A stretch of 64,000 nt of DNA, taken from Yponomeuta sedellus. Lineage: Eukaryota > Arthropoda > Insecta > Lepidoptera > Yponomeutidae. The DNA is taken from positions 3,141,501-3,205,500 of the forward strand of contig OW203732.1 in NCBI GenBank assembly GCA_934045075.1, written 5' to 3'. The notes beneath the pieces are model-generated. The model did no database searches. It was not told where the DNA came from and saw nothing but the letters and a program-made list of their open reading frames with translations. Positions 8,916 to 18,546 of the stretch are shown here, in pieces (the first letter of the stretch is position 1; each line of letters starts with the position of its first letter). The position numbers and the translations under genes are program-made.

Positions 8916-9055
8916 AGGGCTGATTTTTCAATAGTCAGATAACTTTTATCTGAGGAATAAAAATGGTGGTTTGACAGCTTATGTATGAAAATTATGTCAA
9001 ACCGCCATTTTTATTCCTTAGATAAAAGTTATCTTACCATTGAAAAATCAGCCCT
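8916..9055. mobile_element. Palindromic 140-bp MITE with TA target site
   Basis: Perfectly complementary ends 'agggctgatttttcaat' / 'attgaaaaatcagccct' extend inward through 'aacttttatct' and 'aatggyggtttgaca' to a ~20-bp loop. Flanked by TA at 8,914-8,915 and 9,056-9,057. A TA duplication suggests Tc1/mariner-type mobilisation (inference). B copy at 56,260-56,399. Confidence 0.9.
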
Positions 9056-9109
9056 TAGTCACGTACATTTGTGACGTTACAGTGGATATTATAGGTATAT
9101 ATAAGTAGA

Positions 9110-9218
9110 TAGATAGAAAACACTTGATTGTACATAAAAATGGAAGTACATAGATATTTCCTAACCTAAGAGTACAGACGGCGGCCTTATCACTAAAAGT
9201 GATCTATTCCAGACAACC
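9110..9218 (-). mobile_element. LINE-U 3' end, reverse
   Basis: The minus strand reads 'aaggttgtctggaatagatc', then 'agtgataaggccgccgt', ending in a (TATC)n-like tail. Counterpart in B at about 56,450-56,561, immediately left of the private SINE-H. Confidence 0.6.
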
Positions 9219-9231
9219 TTAGTCCTCATTA

Positions 9232-9847
9232 TATTTAGTCCCCTCTGCCTAATGTTCACGCAACTCTACACCCGCGCGAAATGTCACGCCCGTACTTGTA
9301 ATATGAATCGGCCTTATAAGCGAACTTACAAAGCCAATATTCTTTCGATTCCAATCGCCGACGGCTTATTAGTTTTCTCAAAGTTCACGATTTTACTTAG
9401 AATTCAGCACCCAACTTTGCTTTGAGGCGTCCGCAAGCAAATAATTCCCCGTCTGGATCAATAACAAGTTTCAGGGCACCATTTCATACAACTAAAATAT
9501 ATTTTTTTTTACTTTGACAATTTGGTGTTACATTGTATGGCCAAATAAACCACAGATTAATACGTATAATAAGTACTAATTTATTTAAGTGACAAATCAG
9601 AAATCAATCATTTATTTCTACATATTGTTTGTTCAAACAAACAAACAAACCTACAAATATACATACGTACATCAACACCAGTAATGTATGCACCAAGGGC
9701 CGCCATACTTTTCAAAAGTGTACTAAGTTATCATTATAATTTAGTATTTCATATCATAACACAGGTTAAGCAACTATTGCTTTGTATAAAGTATGCAACT
9801 TATACTTGTGCTTTGGACAAATAAGCTTCATATTATCTTATTTTTAT
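9232..9847. other. Unclassified low-copy sequence
   Basis: No gene or recognised repeat beyond 'caaacaaacaaacaaac' near 9,635. Present in B with the SINE-H, SINE-T and (ACAT)n insertions. Confidence 0.4.
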
Positions 9848-10150
9848 CATCACCATCAACATAATTATATCCCCACCTAGGGGCACGGATCCCTTCCCTG
9901 AGAAAGGTATAGGCCATACTCCACCAGGGGCCAAGTCCGGATTGCACGACAGTGGTTTGTCTTACTGTCAGAAGTTTTCTGACTTGGCTTAACGGCATCT
10001 GTCGACGGCAGCCGGCACCAACTGCTTAGCGTGCCTTTCGAAGCACGGAACCGCTCGGAGAAATGCCACTAGCCTTAGCCATAGACGGTTACCCATCCAT
10101 GCACTGAACGCACCCTGTGTCGCCTTTGTGATTGTTTAAGAGCACTCAGG
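9848..10150 (-). mobile_element. SINE-5S subfamily C2
   Basis: The minus strand starts 'cctgagtgctcttaaacaat', has the 5S-like 'gttcagtgcatggatgggta', then 'tgccgtcgacagatgcc' and ends at 'ggggatataattatgttgat' with a GATGAT tail. C2 differs from C1 in the head and in the 'ccctcagg'-type 3' end. B counterpart 58,176-58,500. Confidence 0.82.
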
Positions 10151-10207
10151 GCGATTATTGTTTTTATACAATAAGAAAAAAAATATCGAAGCGTTTTAGA
10201 TGCCTAA

Positions 10208-10545
10208 AGTTTTAGACCCGCTTTAAACAAAAGTTGGCCCTGGCTTAAAGAAGCCCAGAAGCCGACTGAAGTAATAATTCCGAAAAAGAAAAAAGGTGGA
10301 GGGAAAGTTTTGAAAATGAAGAATACCAATTCCGGTAACTTCACGCTGTGTAATGTGTGTAAAACTAAAAAATCCGACGCAGACTGTGGAACAAAGAAAG
10401 TCAGTATTTCAGCCTAAATGGGCGTTACAGTCGTCGACAGTCTTACTGATGTGTCAACTTTATTGCAACTTAAAGGAAAGGCAGAAAAGAAAAAAGATGC
10501 TCAGGTTAAGGCCGGCCAGCTCAGGAGAGTCATTTCATACTTCGA
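10208..10545 (+). pseudogene. Coding-like remnant, Lys-rich with CxxC, one in-frame stop
   Basis: In the frame set by 10,208, 112 codons run to the SINE-5S junction with a single stop (TAA at 10,415-10,417). Upstream of the stop: a proline/lysine stretch ('EVIIPKKKKGGGKVLKMK'), then a cysteine cluster ('FTLCNVCKTKKSDADCG'). Downstream in the same frame: 'VSTLLQLKGKAEKKKDAQ' and basic residues. Lysine-rich, low in repeats and colinear across a single stop, it reads more like a dead exon or dead transposon ORF than chance sequence. I do not recognise the family. The 3' end is cut by a SINE-5S. B counterpart 58,555-58,892 carries the same stop. Confidence 0.45.
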
Positions 10546-11360
10546 TCGATATCAACCCTTGTATGTCCCCACTGCTGGCTATGTCTCCACTCTTCTTCCA
10601 TCGCAGAAACGTTAGGCCATACTCCACCACGGGGGTCAAGTTCGGGTCGGTGGAGGATTGTAAGACAGTGGCGTTCCTTACTGTCAGATTTTACCAAGCC
10701 GTCCATAATAGGAGTGGGTCGTTGTCCGATTTTTCGACGACGAAACGCAACCGTTTTTTCTGGAACGAAAACAGGTCCTCAAAACGGTCCTCGCTCGCAA
10801 CTGGTTTCATTGTATGCGAACGAGCAAGGCGCAGAGGACGGTCAAACGAGTGCGAACGAGACGAAATCACGAAACATCGGAAAAAATAAGTTGTTTTACA
10901 CGATATTCGACTGTATACTCATAGACATAAAGATTACTTTATTGTATCACAGACCAAAACGAACGGAACGAGCAAGGAGCCGACGACGACGTCGCAATGA
11001 TCTCATTACGTTCTAGGCTCTATTAATATAGCACTAAAGGACATATCCGCGTCAAACAATCTAAGGACTGGTCTCGCGACGAACAAACGCTGGCACTGCT
11101 TTAGAGTCTCTGGCACTGCTTTATAATGAAACGATAAACGGTCCTATCGTCGCGGAACACAAAACGGTCTTATAAAACGGTTCGTCTTTGCAACGATCAC
11201 GCCTAGTCCATAAGGCCTCTGGTATGGCTTAACGAGTGCCATTGACATGGCTTAGCAACTGCATTTACAGGACAGCCGGCACCGACGGCTTACCGCGTCT
11301 TAGGAAGCACGGAATCGCGTGGAAAAATGCCACTAGCGATAGTCACGGGACCCATCCCTT
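10546..11360 (-). mobile_element. SINE-5S C1 split by a hAT-like MITE
   Basis: The 3' part lies at 10,546-10,708 and the 5' part at 11,214-11,360; the two are contiguous in B (58,893-59,220). The 5' edge is followed by a short inverted piece ('gactaccgctagtggcattt'). Confidence 0.88.
10709..11205. mobile_element. hAT-like MITE, 497 bp, 8-bp TSD, private to A
   Basis: TSD 'gtccataa' at 10,701-10,708 and 11,206-11,213. Ends 'taggagtgggtcgttg' and 'caacgatcacgccta' form an imperfect ~15-bp terminal inverted repeat. The interior repeats subterminal motifs such as 'aaacggtc' and 'cgaacgagcaagg'. No transposase ORF. The 8-bp TSD and empty site in B make a hAT-type cut-and-paste insertion the best reading. 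Confidence 0.92.
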
Positions 11361-11665
11361 GACTACCGCTAGTGGCATTTCTTGAAGATCTTTATTTTCT
11401 CATCCCAATGAGAATCTTCAAGAAATGTCAGAAATTTGTGTCACATTCACGGTCGACCAACTTTTATGCTTGGCGTTTTATATTGATTGCCTGCACAGCG
11501 ACAGACTCAACTATACAACTTTTTACGAATAAAACTATATATCTTTACTACCGTAGCGTTGCGCAAAGTGGATACTTATTTATACGAGTATAACTGATGC
11601 ATGAACCGAAAGCAGTGAACCGGCGGTATCTAAATTAAGAATTTTGCCAAAGATGGTATTTAAGT
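11361..11665. other. Unclassified sequence
   Basis: Contains a small inverted pair around 'aagatctttattttctcatc' / 'gatgagaatcttc' that differs between A and B (59,221-59,275). Otherwise no feature. Confidence 0.4.
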
Positions 11666-12045
11666 ATATTGGCCTTTTTGCATCTACTTAATGAGATGAT
11701 TTATACAGCGTCCAGTGGTATCTTCACTCACACTAGATGGGTGAAGGGACCACTCCGACGCTGTAGTGCCTGGGACATGGTTTTATAGATGGTGTAGGCT
11801 TGCCCAGCACCTATACCACCCTGACAGCTATGTCGGCCTAGCCCACAGGAAAGACTAGTCAATACGTGCGGAGCCAACCAAGCCGCGGGTTTCCTTCACC
11901 GTTAGCGTGTGGTATTGCGACTGCAAATTCGCAAATGTACGTAACTTTGAAATTAAACAAAGTCATTGGTACATGCCCGCACTCGGGATCGAACCTGGGG
12001 CTCTCGCTTGCCAGTCTATGGTTCTACCCACTGAGCTACCACCGC
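11666..12045 (-). mobile_element. SINE-H, near full length, reverse
   Basis: The minus strand starts 'gcggtggtagctcagtgggt', has the B box 'ggttcgatcccgagtgc' and ends 'gcaaaaaggccaata'. B counterpart 59,511-59,903. Confidence 0.9.
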
Positions 12046-12087
12046 AAGTAAGTATAAGTAAGTTAAGTATAGTACATATTAAATGGA

Positions 12088-12166
12088 TCTAATCGCGATT
12101 ATTTATTAGGTAAAACGTAAAAGCCTTAATTCCCGACGTTTTACCCAATAAATAAGCGCGATTAGA
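12088..12166. mobile_element. 79-bp fold-back MITE
   Basis: Arms 'tctaatcgcgattatttatt' / 'aataaataagcgcgattaga' continue into 'ggtaaaacgt'/'acgttttacc' around a short loop. B copy 59,946-60,024. One end occurs alone near 19,990-20,030, and both ends flank nested SINE-5S at 30,810-31,440. Confidence 0.85.
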
Positions 12167-12169
12167 CTT

Positions 12170-12590
12170 TAAATTACGGTCGCTTTGAGGTTTGCTCGCT
12201 CATAGAAAATAAAAAAAATGTTTATTTCATAGGAAAAAAGTACACGAAAATGTTCTTGCTCTGGAGGCTAAAAATCTTTCACATAATATTATAATGCTTC
12301 CAGGGGTTGCTCTATATTAAAAATTAATTTTACAAAGTAAAAGTACGGACAATACCGAGGAACACTATTCATGCAAGTGATTATATTAAATTATATTCTA
12401 TATTATGTAGTAAGGTAATATTAATTACTTAGCATGAAAACTGGGGCGCACTACCCTTTCCTGGAATTAGGGGCAGGCAATACGTCTCCCTCCCCCTTCC
12501 ACTAATCAGTCATAATGTCGCATGGTAATTACGAGTAGATACCATGCGACTTTTTATGCAGAATTCAAGTCATACGCCTCAAAGTCGTTC
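12170..12590. other. Unclassified AT-rich sequence with a short palindrome
   Basis: Contains 'gtcgcatggtaattac' / 'gtagataccatgcgac', a ~9-bp-arm inverted repeat at 12,508-12,551, also in B. No gene recognised. Confidence 0.45.
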
Positions 12591-12592
12591 GT

Positions 12593-12662
12593 CGTTATCA
12601 ACCCTTGTATGTCCCCACTGCTGGCGCACGGGTCTCTTCCTGAATCGCAGGAAAAGACCCGT
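12593..12662. mobile_element. SINE-5S 3'-end scrap
   Basis: Reverse 3' end ('caacccttgtatgtccccac') followed by 'cgcaggaaaagacccg', a small fold-back. B counterpart 60,451-60,520. Confidence 0.7.
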
Positions 12663-12861
12663 CAAAGTCGTATACGAATTATTTGCTAATGAAGTTAGAA
12701 TTGGCTCCCAGGCTTGGCTCTGATTTGCAGTGCTTAATAATGCTTAGCTTGAGTATGTAACCTTTTACGTGCGCGAAAGCGGAATGTTTCCTTCCGCTAC
12801 ATAGTCGGATAGTCTAGATAGTCGGCTTCCACTAGTCATGCTAGCGCAATATCACGTCCAG

Positions 12862-13136
12862 TACTCATCATCAGCCCGGTAAACCCCACTGCTGGGTTTA
12901 GGCCTCTTCATTTCCACGCCAACCAGCCCGGTTTCGCGCTAGTCTCAGCCACTGTTTGCCGGCTACTTTACATAGGTCATCTGACCATCTGGCTGCTGGT
13001 CTACCCACCAACCGTTCCGCCTCCCACGGTCGCCACTCTGTCACTGCCTTCGTCCATCTGCCATCATTCCGCCTGGCCGAGTGTCCAGTTCTATTTAACT
13101 TAATTGCAAAATCACTTACTTGAGTTTCTGTCGGAA
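12862..13136 (-). pseudogene. LINE reverse-transcriptase C-terminal remnant (RTE-like)
   Basis: The minus-strand translation gives a continuous run ending in the family hallmark: 'TQVSDFAIKLNRTGHSARR', then 'DGRWTKAVTEWRPWEAERL', 'VGRPAARWSDDLCKVAG', 'QWLRLARNRAGWRGNEEA', a stop, then 'TQQWGLPG'. The stop replaces the tyrosine expected in the usual EAYTQQW ending. A GATGATGA tail follows. It is a 5'-truncated, dead copy. B counterpart 60,664-60,940 has an additional stop (AAA to TAA in the KVAGK segment). Confidence 0.9.
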
Positions 13137-13371
13137 GACACCGACCAGGGTTTCACCCTGATAGAGACTGCATACATATTACACCTAATATCTATAGATC
13201 TTATAAAAGTATCGGTCCTCCGCATATATATTAAGTGTACCTCATATGTATCACACATAGGTGAACGCCGCATTTCTGTAGATATCTGATACGTGGTAGT
13301 GGTAATGGACCACATAATATTGTACGACAAAGTCCAGTAGATATTTTGTCTTCGCACACAGATTCCAGCGA

Positions 13372-13423
13372 GGCAGGAAGAGACCCGTGCCCCAACAGTG
13401 GGGACATACAAGGGTTGATAACG
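13372..13423 (+). mobile_element. SINE-5S 3'-end scrap
   Basis: 'aggaagagacccgtgcccca' through 'ggacatacaagggttgat'. B counterpart 61,172-61,221. Confidence 0.7.
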
Positions 13424-13499
13424 ACACAGATGTATACGAGAAAAGTTACATAATCAAGACGCCGGTCGTGTTGAAATTTTTGTAATAAATCAGGTTTGT

Positions 13500-13770
13500 T
13501 TAATGTAAAAGTGTAGTCGTAACTTCATTTGTCGCACATTCCGTAATCATGCAGTTGGCAGATCCGCAACTCTGGCAATGCCTCTCCGTATTCGAACTGC
13601 TGGTGTGTATATTACTCCACGGCTCACCGGAGTTCTCGCAGATCTTGCCGCATTTCCTGGTAACTTTGCGGGCGAACTTTCGCAGCATTGGATGCAAACT
13701 TACGTCGTGTGTGCGGCATTGGCTAATCTTGCCGCCCGCTTTATCGGGGTGCAACACGTACAATAAGACA
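13500..13770 (-). other. Possible coding remnant, Cys-rich, unrecognised
   Basis: Higher GC than its surroundings. On the minus strand an open frame of about 90 codons contains 'KFARKVTRKCGKICENSGEP' and a Cys cluster 'HCQSCGSANCMITEC', and it stays open in B (61,300-61,570) with two amino-acid changes. A GTAAGT donor-like site lies inside it. Overlapping plus-strand frames are also open, so this may be composition rather than a gene. Confidence 0.25.
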
Positions 13771-14281
13771 TAGACTGAGCAGACTGAGCAGCGTGGCAAA
13801 TGGATTACCGCTGAATACGCCAACTTGCCTTGGTAGTTAGCCAGTGTCGGCTAGGTCTACCTCACGATGGACTGGTTGAGAGAGCGGAATGGGAGGTGAA
13901 GTGAATGGACTTAGGTACTTGGTGATGGTGGATGATGGCTCGCTTTAGCTGTTGGGCAGATGATGAGCGGTGATGGATGAGCTGATGCGTCCAGCGCACG
14001 GAGAACAATCCTGCACTGTTCACTTATAGTCTAATATTGTTCTTTGAGCTGATAAAGTTAATTAGTCAACAAATGTCTATCACTTCACGAGAATTCGAGA
14101 GTGTATTTATCACGCGTATGTCACAGTGCGAATGTGTGTGCAGATGGATGGATAATTAGTAGCGAGCGAGCGGCACGAGCGACGGCACCAGCATGAACGA
14201 ATAATGAATGAATGACCACAGATTCATGATTACGTCGCGCGATCGATTCTCGCGCGAACATGCCTATTCAACGGTAATCAT
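13771..14281. other. Unclassified, GATG-rich and palindromic
   Basis: Contains 'gatgatggctcgc', 'gatgatgagcggtgatggat' and a CG-rich 'cgtcgcgcgatcgattctcg'. No gene recognised. Shared with B (61,571-62,060). Confidence 0.4.
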
Positions 14282-14637
14282 GAAGCGCTCGTGGCCTAGT
14301 CGAACCGAGTGATCACTTGAGTTAAGCAAAAACAGGCGCAGTCAGGTGCTGGATGGATGAACGTCCCGTGACTACCGCTAGTGGCATTTTCTCTGAGGGT
14401 GGAAGTCCTTTACAAGGCACGCTAAGCCGTTGGTGTCCACTGTCATTTAATGGCAGTCGTTAAGCCATGTCGGAGGCCTTATGGGCTCGATAACTTCCGA
14501 TAGTATGACCCGCCACTGTCTTACAATCTTCCACCAACCCGGACTTGGCCACTGTGGTGGAGCATGGCCTAAACTTCCTACGACGTAGGCAGATACCCGT
14601 GCCCCAGCAGTGGGGACATACAAGGATTGATGTCGAT
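14282..14637 (+). mobile_element. SINE-5S C1, full length, plus orientation
   Basis: Head 'gtgatcacttgagttaagca', then 'ggcgcagtcaggtgctggat', body 'gtgactaccgctagtggcat' and 3' end 'cagcagtggggacatacaag' with 'gattgatgtcgatc' tail. The 23-nt spacing between TTAAGCA and GGATGG-type motifs of 5S is kept. B counterpart 62,061-62,419. Confidence 0.88.
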
Positions 14638-15053
14638 CATCTGTTCTTCTCCATATGTGACCCGCCCACTATCACTTAATTATTAATTATTTCCTTTAGA
14701 TATAGGTTTTTAAAGGTTAAAGCCATTTTCCTAAAACTATTTTAAATCTGTGGGAAAACAGCTCGCAGTGTCATGGCGTCGAATCTGACGTCACGTTATG
14801 GTAAAAAAACATTTTAATCACTAGTAGTCACAACAAAGCACGGGTGAAGTTTACTAAGCGTGACGTCGCGCGGTGTGATGGATGTTTCAGTCAAAATGGC
14901 TGAAAGCAGTATTATTATCTTTTATTTTATTGAAAATATTGGTTATATGAATAATCTTATCCTATTTTACCTTATCTTAATCAATTTTTTTGTTATAAAA
15001 CTAAAGCAGTGTTTTAAATCCCTTTGATGTGTACTTTCCCCTGACATCGTTTC
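14638..15053. other. Unclassified sequence
   Basis: No gene or known repeat end. Contains CRE-like 'ctgacgtcacg' and 'gtgacgtcgcgcgg'. Shared with B. Confidence 0.4.
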
Positions 15054-15425
15054 TCGTTATCAACCCTTGTATGTCCCCACTGCTGGGGCACGGGTCTCTT
15101 CCTGCATCATAGGAAGGTTAGGCCATACTCCACCACGGGGGCCAAGTCCGGGTTGGTTGAGGATTGTATTGATTGGACAGTGGCAGGCCTTACTATCAGA
15201 AGTTAGGCCTTACGCTCATAAGGCCTCTGACATGGCTTAACGACTGCCATTATATGACAGCCGGCACCAACGTTTTAACTTGCCTTGCGAAGCACGGAAG
15301 CGCTCGGAAAAATGCCACTAGCGGTAGTCATGGGACGCTCACCCATCCTGTACTTGGCCGACCGCGCATGTTGTTGCTTGATTGATTCCAATCACTCGTT
15401 TCGCCTAGGCCACGAGCGCTTCATA
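15054..15425 (-). mobile_element. SINE-5S C1, reverse
   Basis: 3' end at 15,054 ('caacccttgtatgtccccac'), body and head through 'atcactcgtttcgcctaggc'. The segment after 'ggattgta' contains an insertion 'ttgattgg'. B counterpart 62,839-63,205 retains 'gttatcaagccgctcataag', which A has lost. Confidence 0.87.
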
Positions 15426-15930
15426 TCGTTCCTAATATCATTAAAATCGTTGATTATTTGATGCCTTCGTCTCGCCTATTGTAGGTTGATGAAACACGGC
15501 CCATCGCCCATGTTAATACCAAGCCGAGAGAAACAAAGACTCGGCCATTTTGAAATCGCCTTCACTGTGGCATCTAAAGACGTAACTTTGACCATTACTG
15601 CCCAAGGGTTACCGAAACAAATGAACCTCGGAATCCCCAAGCGACCCAGCTATCCCAACGTCGAAATTCAACCCACGCAATTCTTATTACGATCGGAATA
15701 GGAGCTAAATTCGTTCAGAAAGGTGTGATCTGGGACGTCGCAAACTCTGGTACCCTGTTCCAGTAATCATTGCGTAACAATGTGACGTATGAACAAAGCT
15801 TAATAACCGCAATTAGGTCTTTTGGCCTCTTGAAGGTCTCAGAGCCCCATCCGACTCCGAGTTTTGACCTAACGATCAAAAAGAAAGAAATCAAAAATTG
15901 ATTCTAATTTACATTCTGTTTGGTGGATAT
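15426..15930. other. Unclassified; 71-codon open frame shared by A and B
   Basis: A plus-strand frame (15,486-15,701; B 63,266-63,481) stays open with one amino-acid difference (Leu/Ser). The overall A/B identity is high here, so persistence is weak evidence. No domain recognised. Confidence 0.3.
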
Positions 15931-16295
15931 CGCTCGCAGTCCCGGCTGCCTGAGTGATCTTAAACGATCACGAAGGTTAAGCAACGTAAGGCGCGTTCAG
16001 TGCATGGATGGGTAAACCGACTACAACTAACGCTAGTGGCATTTTTTCGAGCGTTTCCGTGCGTCGCAAGGCACGCTAAGCAGTTGGTGCCGGCTGTCGT
16101 CGATACATGGTACGAGTAATCGTTAAGCCAAGTCAGAGACCTTAGGGCGGCTCAAAAACTTCTGACAGTAAGACCAGCCACTAGTCTTGCAAGTCTCCAC
16201 CGATTCGGACTTGGCACCCGTGATGGAGTGTGACCTATACCATCTTCAGGGAAGAAACCCGCGCACCTCGTTGGAGACATAATGGGTTGATGATG
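15931..16295 (+). mobile_element. SINE-5S C2, full length; clearest 5S head
   Basis: Head 'tgatcttaaacgatcacgaa', then 'ggttaagcaacgtaaggcgc' and 'agtgcatggatgggtaaacc', which follow 5S rRNA order and spacing (CGATCAC, TTAAGCA, GGCGCG, GATGGG). The body 'actaacgctagtggcatttt' and the 3' end 'aatgggttgatgatga' follow. Copy B begins at 63,711 and is cut by the window end. Confidence 0.9.
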
Positions 16296-16435
16296 AAAGA
16301 AAACCATACTCTGCACAACACTTCCCCAGCTCCATAAAACTCGACTAACATCAATATTTCACTGTCTTTTCACTTTTTCTATACAAACCGCAGGTGTTTC
16401 TACTGTTTTCGCCATTTTGTTTTTGCATCAATTTA

Positions 16436-16797
16436 GGCTCAATTCACACTGGCGTAGAGTCGAAGCGAAGCGACGCGACGCGTCACGTTTTTCAATTGTT
16501 CGAAATTCATCTCTATTTCTCTGTTAATACGGTACGAATTTGTTCTCCTTCCTCCGTTCGCCTGCAAGGGTCGCCCGGGTTCGCGCGTCTGCGAACGCAG
16601 ACGCGCGCATTCGCGCGCAGACGTGTGTCAGCTGGCGTCCTCCTTTTGAACTTCTGCTATTAGGGCAATCGTAATAAGGTCGTTATCAGCCAAATCGCGC
16701 GTCGATGTGCGAAGACTCGCGCATTCGCGTGTCAAAGGGGCGAATTATTTCGCGTCGCTTCGCTTCGCTTCGACTCTGCGCCAGTGTGAATTGAGCC
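16436..16797. mobile_element. Harbinger-type MITE, TTA target site
   Basis: Ends 'ggctcaattcacactggcg' and 'cgccagtgtgaattgagcc' are perfect inverted repeats, continuing into 'tagagtcgaagcgaagcg'. Flanked by TTA at 16,433-16,435 and 16,798-16,800. The interior is GC-rich with nested palindromes ('gcgtctgcgaacgcagacgc'). A 3-bp TTA duplication fits PIF/Harbinger (inference). No ORF. Confidence 0.9.
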
Positions 16798-16800
16798 TTA

Positions 16801-17628
16801 GTAGCTTAGACGTGTAGATCCCGTGGCCCGAGTAGAAAAAACATGGCCGTCCTCATCAGAGTGACATTTTTTTACTGAAATGGCGTGTCGCTTTCGAGTA
16901 GAAAGAAAAGTTCACTCGATCCGAGTCTACTAAGATCGTGAAAACGCGGCTTAAGCGACGAATGCAAAGACAGGGTGGGACGGAAACCAAGCCAAGTCCT
17001 TTCGGAGCCAAGATAAATGGGCGTCTTACAAACGTAATGCTCGCTTGCTAACATGCAAATTACTTAGGATTTTCTCAAGCTTTCGGTGAACAAGTTTGTG
17101 TATACAATGGGCATTTACTTGTGTGCCTGACCTAAGAATAATAGCATCTAGCTAGGGATTCCGAAAACGAAAATTCTGTCGCGTATTCTTGACATTCTTA
17201 CCTTTTTTTTGTTACGTAGCTTATATACGTCCCACCTGCTTACTTCAATTCAATTCAATTTATTTCAACGTAAAGAATTTACATTCTGTTTGCTGAATGT
17301 CAAAGTACAATGTAACATAAAAGTGAAAGTGAAAGCCGCCGCCTTCGGGCCGTAATGTAGTGGATAAAAAGGCAGCGGGAAAAAAAACTCCACTCTGACC
17401 ATCTTTTCTCAAGTCCTCTTAAATCTAATACATTAGATACCACCTATACGCATAAGATTCCATGATTGCCATTTATAACTTTAAATGCTAAGGCATTTTT
17501 AAATATATGTTTTTACATAGGCCGTGAAAACATGAAGTGCTGCGGCCAGACACACGAACAGCACTCGTTCACGAGCATAACGCAGAGGTCAGCCATCATC
17601 AGTCTCAACCATTTTGGAGGGAGATAGA
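16801..17628. other. Mostly unclassified; LINE-like 3' end near 17.25 kb
   Basis: At 17,245-17,330 a reverse retroposon tail '(caatt)n' ('caattcaattcaatttattt') precedes AT-rich sequence. The rest shows no gene. Confidence 0.45.
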
Positions 17629-17898
17629 TGACCCGGCTCGTAGCCCAGGCTGCCTGAGTGATCTTAAACGATCACCATGGGGCGCGTTCAGTGCATGGAT
17701 GTGTGACCGTCTATGACTAACGCTAGTGGCATTTTTCCGAGCGGTTCCGTGCTGCTCAACGCACGTTAAGTAGTTGGCGCTGGCTGCCGTCAATAGATGG
17801 CAGTCGTTAAGCCAAGTCAGAGGCCTTAGACGGCTTGAAAACTTCTGACAGAAGACCAGCCACTAGTCTTACAAGTCTCTACCAATTCGGACTTGGCC
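17629..17898 (+). mobile_element. SINE-5S C2, 3'-truncated
   Basis: Head 'gtgatcttaaacgatcacca', 'cgcgttcagtgcatggatgt', body to 'aattcggacttggcc'. Part of the 5S-like box A region is deleted. Confidence 0.83.
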
Positions 17899-17966
17899 TA
17901 TTTTACGTTACAGCCGTTTAATTAACTTTGAAGGTACTTGAAGCATTATAACATGAAATGTATTAC

Positions 17967-18177
17967 AGTTGGTGTCGGGTGCTGTCAAAAGATGGCAGTC
18001 ATTAAGCCAAGTCAGAGGCCTTAGGCGGCTAGAAAACTTCTGACAGTAAGACCAGCCACTAGTCTTACAAGTTTCTACCAATCCGGACTCGGCCCGCGTG
18101 GTGTAGTATGGCCTATATCTTCCTCAGGGAAGAGACCCATGCCCCTTGGGGGGGGGGCATAATGGGTTGATGATGAT
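17967..18177 (+). mobile_element. SINE-5S C2, 5'-truncated
   Basis: Begins in the body ('ttggtgtcgggtgctgtc') and runs to the 3' end 'ataatgggttgatgatgata'. The G run 'ttggggggggggcat' is an internal expansion. Confidence 0.83.
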
Positions 18178-18179
18178 AT

Positions 18180-18345
18180 GTCCCACTGCAAGGCAGATTG
18201 ACATCACAGGCTTATTTACCTCCTGTGCCCACCGCGGATTGGCAATTTCAGGCGCTGAGGTATATGAATACCTCGGACATTTAGGTTTCCCCACGATGTT
18301 TTCCTTCACGGTTAGCGAGTATTATTGCTACTATGACTTCGTAAA
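18180..18345 (-). mobile_element. Decayed tRNA-SINE body
   Basis: Contains 'cacgatgttttccttcacgg' and 'gcgctgaggtatatgaatac', the body shared with 26,285-26,400 and 27,050-27,205. The tRNA-like head is missing. Confidence 0.6.
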
Positions 18346-18546
18346 TTCACCTCCTCCACACCTGCACTCTGGAGGACCTGACAGAGGCCAATGCTGCTGC
18401 AATTGCAGTGGCCAACTATTGGGCAGGAATAATATAGACTGGTCGAACCGCTGACACGAAAAGAAGTAGAAGGACAAATGCACCTACACATTACACTAAC
18501 AAATTTGTTTCCACATCTTTGGAAGATGTGAACATTTGTACACGTA

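Larger units (their letters stand above)
1..16295 (+). repeat. Segmental repeat, copy A (partner 47,714-64,000)
   Basis: Read against 47,714 onward, the same order of elements is found in the same orientation. The offset is 47,713 bp up to about 6.3 kb, then shifts (47,690 near 7.2 kb, 47,647 near 7.9 kb, 48,347 near 10.4 kb, 47,800 near 13.5 kb) because each copy has private insertions. Both ends run off the comparison (window start; window end for copy B). It may be a true tandem segmental duplication or two haplotypes placed side by side in an assembly; sequence alone does not decide. Confidence 0.95.
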
